NCBI GenBank assembly: GCA_023386835.1
Contig: JAEWIY010000158.1
Location: 1-7,738 of the forward strand
From: Verrucomicrobiota bacterium
Lineage (GTDB): Bacteria; Verrucomicrobiota; Verrucomicrobiia; Opitutales; Opitutaceae
Direction: 5' to 3'
DNA: 7,738 bases
Shown here: positions 1 through 6,503 of the stretch, one piece after another
Numbering within the stretch: the stretch's first letter is position 1
Layout: every line of letters starts with the position of its first letter
Notes under the pieces: model-generated
Told to the model about the DNA's origin: nothing
What the model saw: only the letters and a program-made list of their open reading frames with translations
Database searches by the model: none
Position numbers and translations under genes: made by a program

Positions 1-636
1 CTTCTGCGGTTGCAGCCGGCCCACAAAGAGAAAACGGAACGGGGTGGGGGGCGGGGGCGACGGAGCCGGGCTCCAGAACTCCGTGTCGACGCCATTCGGG
101 ATGACCTGCACCGGAAACGGGTCGGCCGCTTCCGCAGCGGCTTTCAGCCCGTCGGAATTCGCCACAATCGCACGGGAATGCCGCAACACCGCATGCCGCA
201 ACGGCCGCAGAAGTCGATGCGTGCGAGCGAGCGATGGTTCGTTGCCTGGCACGTCGCCGCCGCGAAGCGAGACAACGTAGGGGATCTTCGTTCCACGCCA
301 ACCCCACCACGCGACCGGTCCGCACGGGATACTGAAGAACGCGATCATGCCTTCAATGCGCCCCTGCCGCAGGAGACGCCGGACACGAACCGTCGCGCTT
401 GCCACAAACGTCGCCATCTCCCAAGTCGTGCACCGATCAGTGAATCGCCGCACGGCCGGAACCTCGATGACCTTGATCCCGGGGTTGGCGGCGTCGGGCA
501 GCCGTCCCGAGTAGCGCGCGGTCAACACGACCGGCTCATGACCGAGCTGTACCAAGGCCCGGGCGATTTCCCACGTGGCATTCGCCGCGCCGCCGCCAAC
601 CGGCGGGTACTCGTAATTGATCAGGAGCAGCCTCAT
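1..636 (-). CDS. GT4-family glycosyltransferase, N-terminal part (cut by window edge)
   Basis: The first 212 residues of a cytoplasmic GT-B fold glycosyltransferase, read leftward and still open at base 1. The N-terminus (MRLLLINYEYPPVGGGAANA) is the classic first strand and glycine-rich acceptor loop of GT4 enzymes. Further on are SLRGGDVPG (about 123-131), IVANSDGLK (about 157-165), the linker motif VIPNGVD (about 178-184) and FLFVGRL, which begins the nucleotide-sugar-binding C-terminal domain (about 201-207). The nucleotide-binding half, with the expected EX7E motif, lies outside the window. Family members usually have 350-420 residues, so roughly half is missing. The ATG overlaps the TGA of the upstream amidotransferase gene in an ATGA, which implies translational coupling. 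By context it adds a sugar to a surface glycan; donor and acceptor cannot be told. The family call is firm, the substrate unknown. Confidence 0.9.
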   Translation of the reverse strand, partial: MRLLLINYEYPPVGGGAANATWEIARALVQLGHEPVVLTARYSGRLPDAANPGIKVIEVPAVRRFTDRCTTWEMATFVASATVRVRRLLRQGRIEGMIAFFSIPCGPVAWWGWRGTKIPYVVSLRGGDVPGNEPSLARTHRLLRPLRHAVLRHSRAIVANSDGLKAAAEAADPFPVQVIPNGVDTEFWSPAPSPPPPTPFRFLFVGRLQPQK

Positions 637-2495
637 CCCACGTGTCTGCCTTTCCACTCGCTGAGCAGCCACACTGCCCAGAGAAACGCCCGGTGGTCAC
701 GCCGGCCCGCGCGGTGTTCGGCCAGTTTGGCGTGCGTGAACTCCGGGTTCAGCGCCGGACGCTCGATCGTTAGCACCCCGCGCTGCAGCCAGGCACCGAC
801 GGGCATGCCGAAACCTTTTTTCGTGCGATGCACGATTTCCCGGGGCAACAAGGGCTCCAGCGCGCGCTTCAGGAGGTATTTGCCCTGGCCACCGCGCAAA
901 CGCCATTCCGCCGGCACCCTTCGGGCCAGTTCAACCACTTGTGTATCCAGAAACGGCGCACGCACCTCCAGCCCCACCGCCATCGACGCCCGGTCCACTT
1001 TCACCAGGATGTCATCCTGCAGGTAAAGGTTGAGGTAGAACTCCGTCGCGCGATCAATCGGTGACGCGTGCGACGATCCGTCCCAGAGCGCGATCGCTTC
1101 GGAAAACACCTCTTCCGCACTGACCGGCTCTTGAAAGAGTTCCGACAGCTCGTCCGGCACGAGCGGCGCCATCCACGTGGGCAGCCAGGCGGCCGGTGGC
1201 TGCTGCACGCCGCGGAGGAACCGCTTGAGCTTAAAATCGAAGCTCATGTTGCGATGCGACACCGGCAGTCGCGCCGCCAGCATCGCCACGGCCTGATGAA
1301 GGGGCCGCGGCACAAGCTTCGTGTAACGCTCCGCCAGTCGGAGCGCCCGGAAGGGATCGTATCCGGCGAACAACTCGTCGCCTCCATCGCCGCCCAATGC
1401 GACCGTCACCTGTTGGCGGGCAAAGCGGCAGAGCAGCGAGGTGGGCAACAGCGAACTGTCGGCCATCGGTTCGTCCAGCCGCTGCACGATCTCCGGCAGG
1501 AGCGAGCGGGCCTGTTCGATCGAGAGCCGCTCCTCGAAGTGTCGTGTGCCGCAGTGTTGCGCCACCTGCCGTGCAAAAACGCTTTCGTCGAAACTGGGCT
1601 CCTCGAACCCGATCGAGAAGGTGCGGACGCTGCCGGCATCGCGCTGCTGCGCCGCCAATGCAGTCACCGCGGACGAGTCGATGCCGCCGCTGAGGAAAAC
1701 ACCCACCGGCACATCCGCGACGAGGCGGCGTTCAACGGCGGCGCGCAACGCTTCGCGAATTTCCGCGGCGCGCTGCGCCGCCGCGCGTTCCGATTCGATG
1801 GGCTCGGGTGCGAATTCGAAGCGCCAGTCCCGTTGCAGGCGGACCTCCTGTGGCCGATCCACCTCGCACCACAGCGAGTGCCCGGCCGGCAGTTTCCAGA
1901 TGTCGCGCCAAATCGTGTGGGGAGCCGGAATGTAGCCGTAGCCAAAATACTTCCGGAGGGCGATGGGTGAGAGCTCCGTGCGCGCCCGGATGGCGGGGTG
2001 GAGCCGGAGAGAAGTCAGCTCCGAGGCAAACGCGAAACCGCCATTGAGGTGGGTGTAGAAAAACGGCTTTTTCCCAAACCGGTCCCGGCTGGCCAAAAGC
2101 GTGCGTTGCCGCCGGTCGTAGAGGGCGAACGCCCACATCCCTTGCAGGCGCGTCGGCAGCAACCGGCCCCAGACCCGGTAGCCTTGCAGCAGGACTTCGG
2201 TATCCGAATGGTCGGTACGGAACGTGTGGCCGGCTTTTTCCAGCTCCCGTCGTAGCTCAACGTGGTTGTAGATCTCGCCGTTGAAGATGACCACCAGATC
2301 GCCGTCGGCCGTCGCCATCGGTTGATCTCCACCCGCGAGGTCGACGACCGAAAGCCGGCGGTGGCCGAGATAGACCGCTGGCGCCGGATCGCTCCACGTG
2401 CCTTCTGCGTCCGGACCGCGATGCGCCAGCGCCGCGGTCATCGCCTGGAGGTCCTGAGACGTGCCCGGCCCGATGAAGCCGCAAATCCCGCACAT
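633..2495 (-). CDS. asnB: asparagine synthase (glutamine-hydrolysing) / EPS-cluster amidotransferase
   Basis: A full-length (620 aa) class II glutamine amidotransferase fused to an ATP-dependent synthetase. Residues 2-215 form the N-terminal nucleophile glutaminase: Cys2 in MCGICGF is the nucleophile exposed once Met is removed, which fixes the start. The glutamine pocket is visible as Arg47 in HRRLSVVD, the NGEIYN motif (72-77) and Asp98 in HSDTE. Residues about 240-610 form the synthetase domain, with the PP-loop SGGIDSS (269-275) for ATP, LGGDGGDELFAGY (367-379), VDRASMAVGLEVRAPFLD (500-517) and the TKKGFGMPVG tail (558-567). The family converts aspartate, glutamine and ATP to asparagine. 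Paralogues in exopolysaccharide/exosortase clusters are thought to amidate other carboxylates such as sugar acids. Its position between two glycosyltransferases favours the latter, but that is inference. It starts 3 bases after the GT2 stop codon; a GAGGA about 13 bases upstream of the ATG is the only possible ribosome site. All key residues seen are intact. Confidence 0.95.
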   Translation of the reverse strand: MCGICGFIGPGTSQDLQAMTAALAHRGPDAEGTWSDPAPAVYLGHRRLSVVDLAGGDQPMATADGDLVVIFNGEIYNHVELRRELEKAGHTFRTDHSDTEVLLQGYRVWGRLLPTRLQGMWAFALYDRRQRTLLASRDRFGKKPFFYTHLNGGFAFASELTSLRLHPAIRARTELSPIALRKYFGYGYIPAPHTIWRDIWKLPAGHSLWCEVDRPQEVRLQRDWRFEFAPEPIESERAAAQRAAEIREALRAAVERRLVADVPVGVFLSGGIDSSAVTALAAQQRDAGSVRTFSIGFEEPSFDESVFARQVAQHCGTRHFEERLSIEQARSLLPEIVQRLDEPMADSSLLPTSLLCRFARQQVTVALGGDGGDELFAGYDPFRALRLAERYTKLVPRPLHQAVAMLAARLPVSHRNMSFDFKLKRFLRGVQQPPAAWLPTWMAPLVPDELSELFQEPVSAEEVFSEAIALWDGSSHASPIDRATEFYLNLYLQDDILVKVDRASMAVGLEVRAPFLDTQVVELARRVPAEWRLRGGQGKYLLKRALEPLLPREIVHRTKKGFGMPVGAWLQRGVLTIERPALNPEFTHAKLAEHRAGRRDHRAFLWAVWLLSEWKGRHVG

Positions 2496-2498
2496 GCG

Positions 2499-3536
2499 CT
2501 AGCAGGCGTCCTCGCGTGCCACGATGTTGTCGGCCCGGGCGACCAGGTAGGTCGGTTTGTCCTGCGTCTCGTGATAGATGCGCAGGCTGAGCTCGGCCAA
2601 CAGCCCCAGCAGCACGCACAGCACAGAGGTGAGGAAGAGCACGCCCGACACCAGGGGCAGGGGAGTCTCGATGAACGTTTTGTTCCCCCAGAACTTGTAG
2701 TAAAGCGCCCCCGCGCCGGCCAGAAAGCTGCCGAGAAGACTGAACAACCCGCACGTGCCGAACAGGTACATCGGCTTCTGCGCGTACCGCTGCAGGAAGA
2801 GCACGACGATCAGGTCGAAGATGACCTTAAAGGAGCGCTCCAGCCCGTAGTTGGATTTTCCATGCAGCCGGGCGTGATGCCGCACCGGCACTTCCGCAAG
2901 CCGCGCTCCGCTCAACACCGTGTAGATGGCGATGAAGCGGTGCATCTCGCCGTACAGATGGACGTGGCGGATGATCTCGCGCCGGTACGCCTTTAGTGCG
3001 CAGCCGAAGTCGTGCAGTTTCACGCCCGTCGCGGCCGAGATCAGCCGGTTGGCGATCACGCTGGGGAGATTGCGCCGCAAGGCATCGTCCTTGCGGTCCT
3101 CCCGCCAACCCGAGACCACGTCGTACCCTTCCTCGAGTTTCGCGAGGAGCATCGGAATGTCCGCCGGGTCGTTCTGCAGGTCCCCGTCGAGGGTGATAAT
3201 CACATCGCCGCGCGCGTGGTGAAAACCGGCGATCAACGCCGTCGTCTGGCCGTAGTTGCGGCGCAAGTGAATGCCTTTGACCCTCTGGTCCGCCTCAGCC
3301 GCGCGCGTGATCGCGGCACCGGTGTCGTCCGCGCTGCCGTCGTTGACCAGCACGATCTCATAAGGCCGGCCCAGTGGCTGCAGGGCAGTGCGCAGACGCT
3401 CGACGAGCAGAGGAACGTTTCGCCCCTCGTTGTAGAGAGGAATGACAATCGTGATCAAAGTGACGGTGCGTTCGCGGCCGGGGTGCGAATTCTCCGCCGC
3501 AGCGTGCACGGGCGAGTGAGGATGGATCACCTTCAT
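2499..3536 (-). CDS. GT2 polyprenyl-phosphate glycosyltransferase with two C-terminal membrane helices
   Basis: A 345-residue GT-A fold glycosyltransferase of the DPM1/ArnC/GtrB type, which moves a sugar from a nucleotide donor to undecaprenyl phosphate at the inner face of the cytoplasmic membrane. Numbered from the ATG, the fold begins at TIVIPLYNEG (29-38). It shows the nucleotide-binding VNDGSADDT (64-72), the metal-binding LDGDLQNDP (116-124) in place of a plain DXD, and FGCALKAYRRE (177-187), HGKSNYGLERSFKVIFDL (225-242) and two hydrophobic helices (about 256-280 and 293-318). This architecture and length are usual for the family. The ATG at 3536 was chosen; a TTG at 3545 would add three residues, and a TTG at 3458 would start just before the catalytic fold. 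About 26 hydrophilic residues therefore precede the fold, which is unusual. No good Shine-Dalgarno sequence precedes any candidate. It is the first gene of the leftward cassette. The sugar is unknown. Confidence 0.92.
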   Translation of the reverse strand: MKVIHPHSPVHAAAENSHPGRERTVTLITIVIPLYNEGRNVPLLVERLRTALQPLGRPYEIVLVNDGSADDTGAAITRAAEADQRVKGIHLRRNYGQTTALIAGFHHARGDVIITLDGDLQNDPADIPMLLAKLEEGYDVVSGWREDRKDDALRRNLPSVIANRLISAATGVKLHDFGCALKAYRREIIRHVHLYGEMHRFIAIYTVLSGARLAEVPVRHHARLHGKSNYGLERSFKVIFDLIVVLFLQRYAQKPMYLFGTCGLFSLLGSFLAGAGALYYKFWGNKTFIETPLPLVSGVLFLTSVLCVLLGLLAELSLRIYHETQDKPTYLVARADNIVAREDAC

Positions 3537-3776
3537 CCCAACCAAACCGGTTTTGCGTTCGCCTCCGGCCGCCGCCTGCGTGAGACCGGCAGCGTCGATC
3601 CCGGAAATTTCTCCGGAACGTTACGCACGGAATGCTGGACGTAGGGGCGACTCATCAAACGACCATTCTCGCACGCACCTGTCGGGTGACAAGACTTCCG
3701 TCTGACGGGGTTCGGGAAGCACGGCTCGATTTGAGGGTTGCCACACCATCCCGTTTTTCGCCTGCCTCTAGCGCTC
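3537..3776. promoter_or_regulatory. divergent intergenic region between glycan and exporter operons
   Basis: These 240 bases separate the first genes of two operons pointing away from each other, so both transcription starts probably lie here. No hexamer pair with proper spacing stands out on either strand. The region contains two short palindromes: 3601-3616 (CCGGA, 6 bases, TCCGG) and 3698-3708 (CCGTC, T, GACGG), either of which could be a regulator site. The regulatory role is inferred from gene arrangement, not from a recognised motif. Confidence 0.5.
3601..3616. repeat. short inverted repeat in the divergent intergenic region
   Basis: CCGGA and TCCGG flank AATTTC; the inner GAAATTTC is itself a perfect 8-base palindrome. 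It sits 65-80 bases upstream of the GT2 ATG and about 160 bases upstream of the exporter ATG. It could be an operator half-site pair, but arms this short also occur by chance in GC-rich DNA. Confidence 0.3.
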
Positions 3777-5195
3777 ATGCCTTCCCGTGCCTTGTTTTGC
3801 CTGTCACGGCGTTCGCTTCGCGGACTCCGCCTTGCCCTTGCGGGGGTCGCTTTCCCCACCAGCCTGCTGTTCGCCCAATCGAGCGACCTGCCGGTTTCCC
3901 TGCCCGAGGACCTGCTGCCGGAGTTGCGGGAGATTCTGATTCGGGCGGCGCAACAGGCGCCCAAGGTCCAGTTCCAGAACATCGAGTCGGCGCGGCTCGA
4001 GGCCAATTACATCACCTCGCGTTCGTCGATGCTGCCGGCCGTGTACGCGTCTGGCAGCTACAACTGGAGCGAGAGTGAGGTGAAGGACCTTCCGCTCTCG
4101 AACAGCAAGAGCGACGGCTTGTTCTACAACTTTTATGCGAGCCAGCCGATCTTCCACTGGGGCGCGCTGAAGGCGCAGGCGGACATCGCCAAGCTCGAGC
4201 AGTTGATCGGCGAGCAGACGCATGCCGAGGTGTATCGTGAGCTGGCCGTCACGTTGCGCAGCCAGTACCTTGGGCTGATCCTGAAGAAGCTCGCCGTCCG
4301 CAACCAGGAGTTCGCGCAAAAGATGGCGGAGGACTACCTCGCGGTGCAGGAGGAGCGTCTCGCCAATCGCACAATTTCCACGGGCGAAATCCTCGGACCG
4401 CGCCTGGCGGCCGAGGAGGCGCGTTATTACTCGATCACGACCCGCCAGGATTTTGAGGCGAACGTGCGTCTGTTCGCGCAGCTCGCCGGACAGCCGGACT
4501 TCAAGTCCGATCGGGTGCCGGATCTGGTGCCTCGTCCCGAGTTCGCGCCGGAGTTGCTGGGTGAATACCTGCGGCAGCTGTCCTCCGAGGCCCTGCGGGA
4601 CCTTCCACAGGCTGAGATTTACGAGCTCAAGATCGCGCAGAACGAGAAGTCCTACCAGATCGAGCGCGCGCGCCTCCTGCCCAAACTCTCCGCGAGCGCG
4701 AGCTACGGCGTGAGCAACATCACCAACGCCACGCCGACGTCAGTTACCCAGACGCCGACCGTGACGACGAGCCTGTCGGTGGTGGGCAGCTGGACGCTGT
4801 TCGACGGTTTTGCCGCCCGCGGTGGCAAACTCGCCGCGCTCGCCGCCAAGCGCCTCAACGAGCGTTATCTCGAGAACTACATCGAGACCGTGATGAACGA
4901 ACTGCGCACGTTGCAGGGCAACGTCGAGTCGGCCGGCACGTTGATGGACCTGACGGAGCGCCGGCTCGCGTTGGCTTGGGAAGCGGTCCGGCTCGCCAAG
5001 CAGGATCTCGAACTCGGACGCACGTCCCAGCCAAACGTTAATAACATCACGAATGAGGCGTATAACTCAGACCTGCGCGCTTCGAACGCGCGCACGCAGT
5101 TCATGAGTTTGTGGTCGCAGTACGTTTCCCGCGCTGGCGCTGATCCGATCATGGAGGAAGTACCGCGTTCCGTCACGCGGGCATCGCGCCGTTGA
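3777..5195 (+). CDS. TolC-family outer-membrane efflux protein
   Basis: A 472-residue outer-membrane channel-tunnel protein, the exit duct of tripartite exporters. Counted from the ATG at 3777, residues 1-33 look like a signal peptide: an Arg-rich start (RRSLRGLR, 11-18), a hydrophobic stretch about 19-32 and likely cleavage after LLFA before QSSD. Two outer-membrane efflux repeats follow. The first (about 45-235) carries the helix IESARLEANYITSRSSMLP and the beta segment GLFYNFYASQPIFHWG (114-129). The second (about 275-455) carries LLPKLSASASYGVSN (300-314) and LSVVGSWTLFDGF (333-345). Each unit has the usual helix-strand-strand-helix pattern, and the total length is typical. An in-frame TTG at 3738 would add 13 residues ahead of the signal peptide; the ATG gives the better leader. 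No clear ribosome site precedes either. It is first in the exporter set; the adaptor follows after 142 bases. Confidence 0.93.
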   Translation: MPSRALFCLSRRSLRGLRLALAGVAFPTSLLFAQSSDLPVSLPEDLLPELREILIRAAQQAPKVQFQNIESARLEANYITSRSSMLPAVYASGSYNWSESEVKDLPLSNSKSDGLFYNFYASQPIFHWGALKAQADIAKLEQLIGEQTHAEVYRELAVTLRSQYLGLILKKLAVRNQEFAQKMAEDYLAVQEERLANRTISTGEILGPRLAAEEARYYSITTRQDFEANVRLFAQLAGQPDFKSDRVPDLVPRPEFAPELLGEYLRQLSSEALRDLPQAEIYELKIAQNEKSYQIERARLLPKLSASASYGVSNITNATPTSVTQTPTVTTSLSVVGSWTLFDGFAARGGKLAALAAKRLNERYLENYIETVMNELRTLQGNVESAGTLMDLTERRLALAWEAVRLAKQDLELGRTSQPNVNNITNEAYNSDLRASNARTQFMSLWSQYVSRAGADPIMEEVPRSVTRASRR

Positions 5196-5211
5196 GGCGG
5201 TGGGATAAGCG

Positions 5212-5228
5212 GCAGCCGCATCGGCTGC
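5212..5228 (+). repeat. small hairpin after the channel gene
   Basis: GCAGCC and GGCTGC form a 6-bp GC-rich stem with a 5-base loop, 17 bases past the TolC-family stop codon. No T run follows, so it does not look like an intrinsic terminator. It may help protect the 3' end of the upstream message or may be chance. Confidence 0.3.
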
Positions 5229-5275
5229 ATATCGTCGGAACAATTCGCGCCGCTTCGGGTGTCCCCTGTGCGTCT

Positions 5276-5319
5276 GCGTCCCCGCACGCAACGGATGCTT
5301 GCGTAATGAGCGGGGACGC
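5276..5319 (+). promoter_or_regulatory. long bulged stem-loop before the adaptor gene
   Basis: The arms GCGTCCCCGC (5276-5285) and GCGGGGACGC (5310-5319) are exact reverse complements over 10 bases. Directly inside them ACGCAA (5286-5291) pairs with TTGCGT (5299-5304), leaving the loop CGGATGC and a 5-base 3' bulge AATGA. That makes 16 paired bases with one bulge, ending 18 bases before the adaptor ATG. No T run follows, so a terminator is unlikely. Plausible roles are control of translation initiation, transcript processing or stabilisation between channel and adaptor, or a copy of a dispersed palindromic repeat. The structure is seen in the sequence; its function is inferred. Confidence 0.6.
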
Positions 5320-5337
5320 GTGGTGCTGTTTGCTCGA

Positions 5338-6462
5338 ATGCCTGTGAAAATTCCCTTTCTCGCCAAGGTCGCGATCGCCGTGCTGGCGGTCGTCCTGTTG
5401 GTGTTCGGCCTGATCCTCTGGACGCGACCGACCGCCGTGGTTGTTCCGGTGGTGCGGGGCGTCGCAGTCAACGCGGTGCCCGGCAGCGTCGTCGTGAACG
5501 CCGAGTACACGATGGACATCAAGAGCGAACTGGGCGGGCGGATCGTGCAAAGCGAGCTCGAGCCCGGAAAACGCTTCGCCAAAGGCGACCTGCTCGTGCA
5601 CATCGATCCGCGCGACGTCGATCTCGAGATCCAGCGAATCCAGACCGATCTGGAAGTCGCGAAGCGCCGGATCGCGGTTGGATCGGCCGTCGAGCTGGAA
5701 CTCGCGACGGCGCGCGAGCAACTGGAGAACTTTGAGCGGCTGCATCGCATCGGACAGATCGCCGAGAGCGAGTTGATCCAACGGCGCCGCGGTGTCACCG
5801 CGCTCGAACAGAAGCTGGAACTGGAGAAGGTCGACAACGCTGCCCGCCTCGACGACCTCGAGAACCAGTTGCAGGTGAAACAACGGCAGCGCGACAAGAT
5901 GACAGTGTACGCGCCGTTCGACGGCGTGGTTTCGGAAGTGCTCGCTCGGCCAGGTGACCTGATCGGCGGCGGCGCTCCGATCGCACGGCTGATCGCCACC
6001 AGCCGGACCGTGGAGGCGCGCATCTCGGAGGAAAACTTTGCCGGCATTCGCGAGGGGCAGAAGGCCTCCGTCCGTTTCCTCGGTTATGGCGCTCAACTTT
6101 ACGGCGCCTCGGTGGCCAAAATTCTGCCAACCGCTGACGTCGAGACGCAGCGCTACATCGTCTACCTGAACGTCGACCTCGATCCGGTGGCGCTCGTCCC
6201 CGGCATCACGGGTGAAGTGAGCATTGTCGTTGGTGAGCGTGAAAACGCCCTGATCATCCCGCGCCGCGCGCTGTTCGGCACCAACGTGTTTGTGGTCAAC
6301 CGCAACACGGTAAGCATGCGTGAGGTCAAGGTCGGCTACACTGCATTGAACTTCGTCGAAGTGCTCGAGGGCCTCGAGGAGGGTGACCTCGTCATCGTGG
6401 ACCGGATCGATACGTTCCGGGACGGCGACAAGGTGCGCACCCGGTTCCAGCAGACGAACTGA
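5338..6462 (+). CDS. periplasmic adaptor subunit (HlyD/MacA membrane-fusion type)
   Basis: A 374-residue adaptor that bridges an inner-membrane transporter to an outer-membrane channel. From the ATG at 5338, residues 7-28 form an N-terminal membrane anchor with no lipobox. The first lipoyl half is at about 55-92 (SELGGRIVQSELEPGKRF, then GDLLVHIDPRDV). A charged helical hairpin follows (about 93-188; ELATAREQLENFERL, LEQKLELEKVDNAARLDDLE). Next come the second lipoyl half YAPFDGVVSEVLARPGDLIG (191-210), the beta-barrel domain, and a membrane-proximal end with PGITGEVSIVVGERENALIIPR (288-309) and VEVLEGLEEGDLVIVD (340-355). This is the standard domain order and length. In-frame TTG (5299) and GTG (5320, 5323) starts upstream would lengthen a start that already fits; a GGGGA lies 7 bases before the GTG at 5323, so that start is possible. 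Gene order implies it works with the flanking channel and permease. The substrate is unknown. Confidence 0.92.
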   Translation: MPVKIPFLAKVAIAVLAVVLLVFGLILWTRPTAVVVPVVRGVAVNAVPGSVVVNAEYTMDIKSELGGRIVQSELEPGKRFAKGDLLVHIDPRDVDLEIQRIQTDLEVAKRRIAVGSAVELELATAREQLENFERLHRIGQIAESELIQRRRGVTALEQKLELEKVDNAARLDDLENQLQVKQRQRDKMTVYAPFDGVVSEVLARPGDLIGGGAPIARLIATSRTVEARISEENFAGIREGQKASVRFLGYGAQLYGASVAKILPTADVETQRYIVYLNVDLDPVALVPGITGEVSIVVGERENALIIPRRALFGTNVFVVNRNTVSMREVKVGYTALNFVEVLEGLEEGDLVIVDRIDTFRDGDKVRTRFQQTN

Positions 6463-6488
6463 GCGCGAACGGACGTTCGCGCTCGTTT
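6461..6488 (+). terminator. hairpin with short T run between adaptor and permease genes
   Basis: GAGCGCGAAC (6461-6470) and GTTCGCGCTC (6475-6484) are perfect 10-base complements around a GGAC loop, and GTTTT follows at once. The left arm begins with the last two bases of the adaptor TGA. The shape is that of a weak intrinsic terminator: strong stem, only four T residues after a G. Because the permease ATG is just 15 bases further on and the genes surely belong together, partial termination or message stabilisation is more likely than full termination. Confidence 0.5.
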
Positions 6489-6503
6489 TCCTGGCAGGCC
6501 ATC

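Noticed and set aside
10..1026. A 338-codon plus-strand frame across the GT4 start and the end of the amidotransferase
   Set aside because: It spans two real genes in antisense, is Arg/Pro/Ser-rich and shows no motif.
1068..1970. A 300-codon open frame on the plus strand opposite the asparagine synthase gene
   Set aside because: It is rich in Arg, Ala and Gly with no recognisable fold, and the opposite strand encodes a complete enzyme with all catalytic motifs. Long antisense frames are common in GC-rich genes.
2262..3644. Plus-strand frames of 210-244 codons opposite the GT2 gene
   Set aside because: The minus strand carries a clear glycosyltransferase with membrane helices; the plus-strand translations are highly charged and featureless.
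3686..3719. Weak hairpin CTTCC...GGAAG enclosing CCGTCTGACGG upstream of the channel gene
   Set aside because: Arms are only five bases with a long mismatched interior; not distinct from chance, so only the inner palindrome is mentioned.
3640..3776. Possible sigma-70 type promoters, for example a TTGATG on the minus strand near 3651-3656
   Set aside because: No -10-like hexamer lies at a 16-18 base spacing, and the organism's promoter consensus is unknown.
3738..3776. TTG start at 3738 for the channel protein, giving 13 more residues
   Set aside because: The ATG at 3777 yields a normal signal peptide (Arg-rich start, hydrophobic core, LLFA cleavage site); the extension would put extra residues before it. 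It cannot be fully excluded because GAGGG lies next to the TTG, but that spacing is too short.
5276..5319. Reading the long hairpin as a Rho-independent terminator after the channel gene
   Set aside because: No T run follows the stem, and the next bases (GTGGTGCTG) are GC-rich; termination here would also silence the obvious operon partners.
5067..6096. Two long minus-strand frames (about 310-325 codons) under the adaptor gene
   Set aside because: They lie opposite an intact adaptor gene; their Ser/Arg/Thr-rich composition is typical of mirror translation of GC-rich sequence.
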